Origin: Paraburkholderia sp.
Lineage (GTDB): Bacteria; Pseudomonadota; Gammaproteobacteria; Burkholderiales; Burkholderiaceae
Direction of reading: 5' to 3'
Length of the DNA stretch: 64,000 nucleotides
Assembly: GCF_024281035.1 (NCBI RefSeq)
Contig: NZ_JAMXLH010000004.1
Location: forward strand, 45,922-109,921
The position numbers and the translations under genes were made by a program. Shown here in pieces: positions 61,359 to 64,000 of this stretch (position 1 is the stretch's first letter; each line of letters begins with the position of its first letter). The notes beneath the pieces were generated by a model that ran no database searches, was not told where the DNA came from, and worked only from the letters and a program-made list of their open reading frames with translations.

Positions 61359-62504
61359 TTACATCTTGACGACGTCGAGCAGCGTCTTCTTGCCCGACTT
61401 GTAGTTGTACAGCGAGATCACGCCGTGCTTGAGGTCGCCCTTCGAGTCGAAGGTCGTCTCGCCGATCACGCCCTTGTAGTCGGTCGTCGGCATTTCAGCG
61501 AGGATCTTCGCCGGTTCGGTCGAGTTCGCACGCTTCATCGCGTCGACGATGATGTACACGGCGTCATACGTGAACGGTGCGTAGATCTGGATCGGCTGGC
61601 CGAAGCGCTTCTCGAACTTCGCTTCGAACTCCTTGCCTTGCGGCATCTTTTCGAGCGCCATGCCCGCTTCCGAACACACGATGTTGTCGGTCGCGTCGCC
61701 GGCCAGATCGGACAGCTTGTCGGTACAGACGCCGTCACCCGCGAGCACCTTCGCACGCACGCCCAGTTGCTTCGCCTGCTTGGCGAACGGGCCGCCGGTT
61801 GCGTCCATGCCGCCGTACATGATCGCGTCGGGGTTTTCGCCCTTGATCTTCGTGAGAATTGCGCGGAAGTCCACGGCCTTGTCGTTCGTCGCGTCATGCG
61901 ACAGAACCTTCATGCCGAGCGACTTGGCGGTCTTCTCGAACTCGTTTGCGAGGCCCTGGCCGTAAGCGGTCGAGTCGTCGACGATCGCGACGCTCTTCAG
62001 GTTCAGGGTCTTGGCTGCGTAGTTGGCCAGTGCCGGGCCTTGCTGCGCATCGGTCGCAACGACGCGGTAGGTCGTCTTGAAGCCTTGCTGCGTGTAGGCC
62101 GGATTGGTTGCCGACGGCGAGATCTGCACGATGCCCGCATCGCTATAGATCTTCGAAGCCGGGATCGACGTGCCCGAGTTCAGGTGGCCCACCACGGCGA
62201 CGACCTTGTCGTCGACGAGCTTCTGCGCAACTTGCGTGGCCGTGCGCGGGTCGGCCGCGTCGTCCTGCGCGTCGAGTTGCAGCGTAACTTTCTGGCCGCC
62301 GATCACGAGGCCCTTCGCGTTGATCTCTTCGACTGCGAGACGCGCGCCGTCTTCGTTGTCCTTGCCGAGGTGAGCGATGCCGCCCGTCAGCGGGGCGACG
62401 TGGCCAATCTTGACCACTACGTCTGCGCTAGCTGCCGTGGAAATCGCAGCGAACAGCATGGCTGCGGCGCTGATCGGCAACAGCTTTTGAAGCTTGATAG
62501 TCAT
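61359..62504 (-). CDS. branched-chain amino acid ABC transporter substrate-binding protein
   Basis: 381 residues. Signal peptide (MTIKLQKLLPISAAAMLFAA, cut at ASA), then KIGHVAPLTGGIAHLGKDNEDGARLAVEEIN, GHLNSGTSIPASKIYSDAGIVQISPSATNP and YAPFTYDAVYIIVDAMKRA of LivJ/LivK-type periplasmic receptors for Leu/Ile/Val. Start ATG 62504 follows GGAGACTTAT. No permease or ATPase genes next to it: it is monocistronic, as in many Burkholderia livK paralogs. A palindrome 210 bp upstream may be a regulator site. Confidence 0.92.
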   Translation of the reverse strand: MTIKLQKLLPISAAAMLFAAISTAASADVVVKIGHVAPLTGGIAHLGKDNEDGARLAVEEINAKGLVIGGQKVTLQLDAQDDAADPRTATQVAQKLVDDKVVAVVGHLNSGTSIPASKIYSDAGIVQISPSATNPAYTQQGFKTTYRVVATDAQQGPALANYAAKTLNLKSVAIVDDSTAYGQGLANEFEKTAKSLGMKVLSHDATNDKAVDFRAILTKIKGENPDAIMYGGMDATGGPFAKQAKQLGVRAKVLAGDGVCTDKLSDLAGDATDNIVCSEAGMALEKMPQGKEFEAKFEKRFGQPIQIYAPFTYDAVYIIVDAMKRANSTEPAKILAEMPTTDYKGVIGETTFDSKGDLKHGVISLYNYKSGKKTLLDVVKM

Positions 62505-63158
62505 ATAAGTCTCCAGTTTCGAACCCAAAAGCAACGTAATCGTCCCGTGCTCCCCCGCACCGAACGTGTCGCTCCCCGTGCGGACGACCACGCAGGATGC
62601 ATCGTCGATGCACCTGGCGAGCATGCCGGCAAGCCCGTTCATTGCGGACCGCCCGGTCATACTTGCGCGCAAGTGTAGGCGATCAAATTAAATGGGGGGA
62701 TTTTTTTCAGATATTGGTATGAGTACCAATAGGCTTTCTACCCCCATCCTTCCGGCCCCTTAAAGATACGCTTTTACGCCTTAAATGCAGGGGCTTTCAA
62801 TAGAGGCCGCAATCGATTAGAAAGCTTCCCGGAAGCTTCGGGCGCCTGAATTCGGGATATTGGAGTGATCGTGCAGCTGCCTGCCGCGAAGAACGGCATT
62901 TGCGTCGAGTGAAGTCGCCGGGTTTGTCATTCGTTCAATTAAACATTCGATTAATTATGTAAGCGCTCAGAGCCGCGTGGGCATTGGCCGTGCGGCGCGC
63001 CGCTGTGGCGAAAGCCCGTGCGAAATTGAATAATCGGATTCGTCAGGATCCTCACATAAGAACGTAGAACGCGCTTCAAGCGCGGCAGGCCATCGCCGGG
63101 GTGTGGCAAACTGTCCCGCATTTCGCGGACATGCAACCCGAACAGCAAGGAGAGCAAC
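62505..63158. promoter_or_regulatory. divergent promoter region with two palindromes
   Basis: 654 bp without genes. TATTGGTA (62712-62719) / TACCAATA (62724-62731) is a perfect 8-bp inverted repeat, and AAGCTTCC-C-GGAAGCTT (62822-62838) another. They may serve as operators for the livK-like gene. Nothing else is seen up to the dienelactone hydrolase. Confidence 0.5.
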
Positions 63159-63872
63159 GTGAGCGTATCGACTCGATGGATCGACATTCCGGCCGGTAAC
63201 GACAGCTTCGGCGGCTACCTCGCGCTGCCGAAAGGCGGCAAGGGCCCGGGCATCGTCATCGTGCAGGAGATCTTCGGCGTCAACGGCCATATTCGCGACG
63301 TCGTCGAGCAGTACGCGCTCGACGGCTACGTCGCCATCGCGCCGGACATCTTCTGGCGCACGCAGCCGCGCGTCGAACTGGAATATGTGGGCGCGGACCG
63401 CGACAAGGGCATCGAGCTGCTGCAAAAGACCAATGCGGCACTCGCCGCACAGGACATCGGCGCGACGGCCAAGGTGCTGCGCCAGATGCGCGAGTGCACC
63501 GGGAAGGTCGCAGCCATCGGCTATTGCTTCGGCGGCCGCCTCGCCTATCTCGCGGCGGCGAACGGGACGCTCGACGCGGCGGTCTCCTACTACGGCGGCG
63601 GCATCCAGAACGCACTCGACGTCGCCGACAAGGTGACCGTGCCGATCCAGTTCCACTACGCCGAACTCGACCACGCCATTCCGCCGGACGCGGTGGGCCA
63701 GGTGAAGGAGCGCTTCGCGGGCCGCGACAACGCCGAGTTCCACCTGTACCCGGCCGCCGAGCACGGTTTTAACTGCTCGGCGCGCGCGTCGTACAACCAG
63801 CACGCTTCAGCGCTCGCGCATGGCCGCACGCTGACGTTCCTCGCCGGGCATCTGCACGCCCACGGCGGCTGA
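63159..63872 (+). CDS. dienelactone hydrolase family protein
   Basis: 237 residues from GTG 63159, which has AAGGAG upstream. Catalytic triad: Cys in IGYCFGG (about 125), Asp in HYAELDHAIP (about 173) and His in PAAEHGF (about 204). VIVQEIFGVNGHIRDVV is the usual N-terminal segment. These enzymes hydrolyse dienelactone in aromatic ring cleavage pathways or other esters. It stands alone here; specific substrate uncertain. Confidence 0.9.
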   Translation: MSVSTRWIDIPAGNDSFGGYLALPKGGKGPGIVIVQEIFGVNGHIRDVVEQYALDGYVAIAPDIFWRTQPRVELEYVGADRDKGIELLQKTNAALAAQDIGATAKVLRQMRECTGKVAAIGYCFGGRLAYLAAANGTLDAAVSYYGGGIQNALDVADKVTVPIQFHYAELDHAIPPDAVGQVKERFAGRDNAEFHLYPAAEHGFNCSARASYNQHASALAHGRTLTFLAGHLHAHGG

Positions 63873-63895
63873 CCGGCATCGCTGGCGCTGGGTGA

Positions 63896-64000
63896 CGGCT
63901 TCGGCTTCGGCTTCGGCTTCGGCTTCGGCTTCGGCTTCGGCTTCGGCTTCGGCTTCGGCTTCGGCTTCGGCTTCGGCTTCGGCTTCGGCTTCGGCTTCGG
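63896..64000 (+). repeat. hexanucleotide tandem repeat (CGGCTT)n, at least 17 copies
   Basis: Perfect 6-bp units fill 63896 to the window end, 105 bp, without a single mismatch, starting 23 bp after the dienelactone hydrolase stop. Total length is unknown. In frame it could encode Gly-Phe, Ala-Ser or Leu-Arg repeats, or on the other strand Lys-Pro, Glu-Ala or Ser-Arg. Confidence 0.97.

Noticed and set aside
63896..64000. CRISPR array
   Set aside because: Six-base tandem units without spacers; this is a microsatellite.

Overview
The window is high-GC betaproteobacterial chromosome, most likely Burkholderiaceae (Burkholderia, Paraburkholderia or Caballeronia). This rests on the strong third-position GC bias, an OmpC-like porin, a KirBac potassium channel, a fused 1207-residue indolepyruvate ferredoxin oxidoreductase, and the rsmI / yraN / SIS isomerase / BON lipoprotein neighbourhood. 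The chromosomal arms (1-32765 and 50185-64000) are interrupted by a 17.3-kb integrated element of lower and more variable GC.

Left arm. 1-4437 is a same-strand run for CoA and small-molecule metabolism: VOC protein, 2-hydroxyacid dehydrogenase, HMG-CoA lyase, then four overlapping genes (YbaK deacylase, DUF1289, MaoC, MBL hydrolase). 4743-9487 holds a DMT exporter with a divergent Lrp regulator, a haloacetate-dehalogenase-like hydrolase with the whole catalytic set, a nitronate monooxygenase and a LysR regulator. Next come a porin, a secreted Gly/Arg-rich protein and an SBF-type transporter. A LacI / AGE-epimerase / PfkB-kinase operon (15763-19396) looks like a mannose-to-fructose-6-phosphate route. 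Three c-di-GMP enzymes (EAL-CBS-GGDDF, EAL, Cache-GGEEF) lie within 18 kb. KirBac, the indolepyruvate oxidoreductase, an NCS2 permease and a DUF2239 gene with a paired operator fill the rest.

Integrated element (32766-50153). It sits in the 3' half of a tRNA-Ala(CGC) gene, between 46-bp direct repeats, with its integrase next to one end. It has plasmid-like parts: a ParF/ParG-type partition pair with ACTC-box repeats, a winged-helix Rep-like gene beside an inverted pair of DnaA boxes, and a candidate IncP-type oriT (12-bp inverted repeat plus ATCCTG/C nic motif). The oriT lies between a TraJ/MobC-like gene and two TraK-like genes in divergent orientation. It encodes no relaxase, coupling protein or ATPase that I can find, but it carries an orphan trbJ - lipoprotein - trbL block and a relaxase-tail-like (LPD7/KfrB-like) protein. 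I read it as an integrative mobilizable element that borrows an IncP-like conjugation machine while supplying selected pore subunits. It also holds a promoter followed by about 290 nt of strongly foldable, apparently non-coding sequence with a pseudoknot, and a DUF3800 gene behind a promoter-plus-terminator leader.

Right arm. tRNA-Ala(CGC), cytochrome c, BON lipoprotein, SIS isomerase and YraN run on the minus strand, divergent from rsmI. Then come RlpA, a glyoxalase-II-like hydrolase with a DEDD exonuclease, Lrp/AsnC, a CDF metal transporter, an H-NS-like protein, a HugZ-like protein, an MFS transporter, a branched-chain amino acid binding protein and a dienelactone hydrolase. The window ends inside a hexanucleotide tandem repeat of at least 17 copies.
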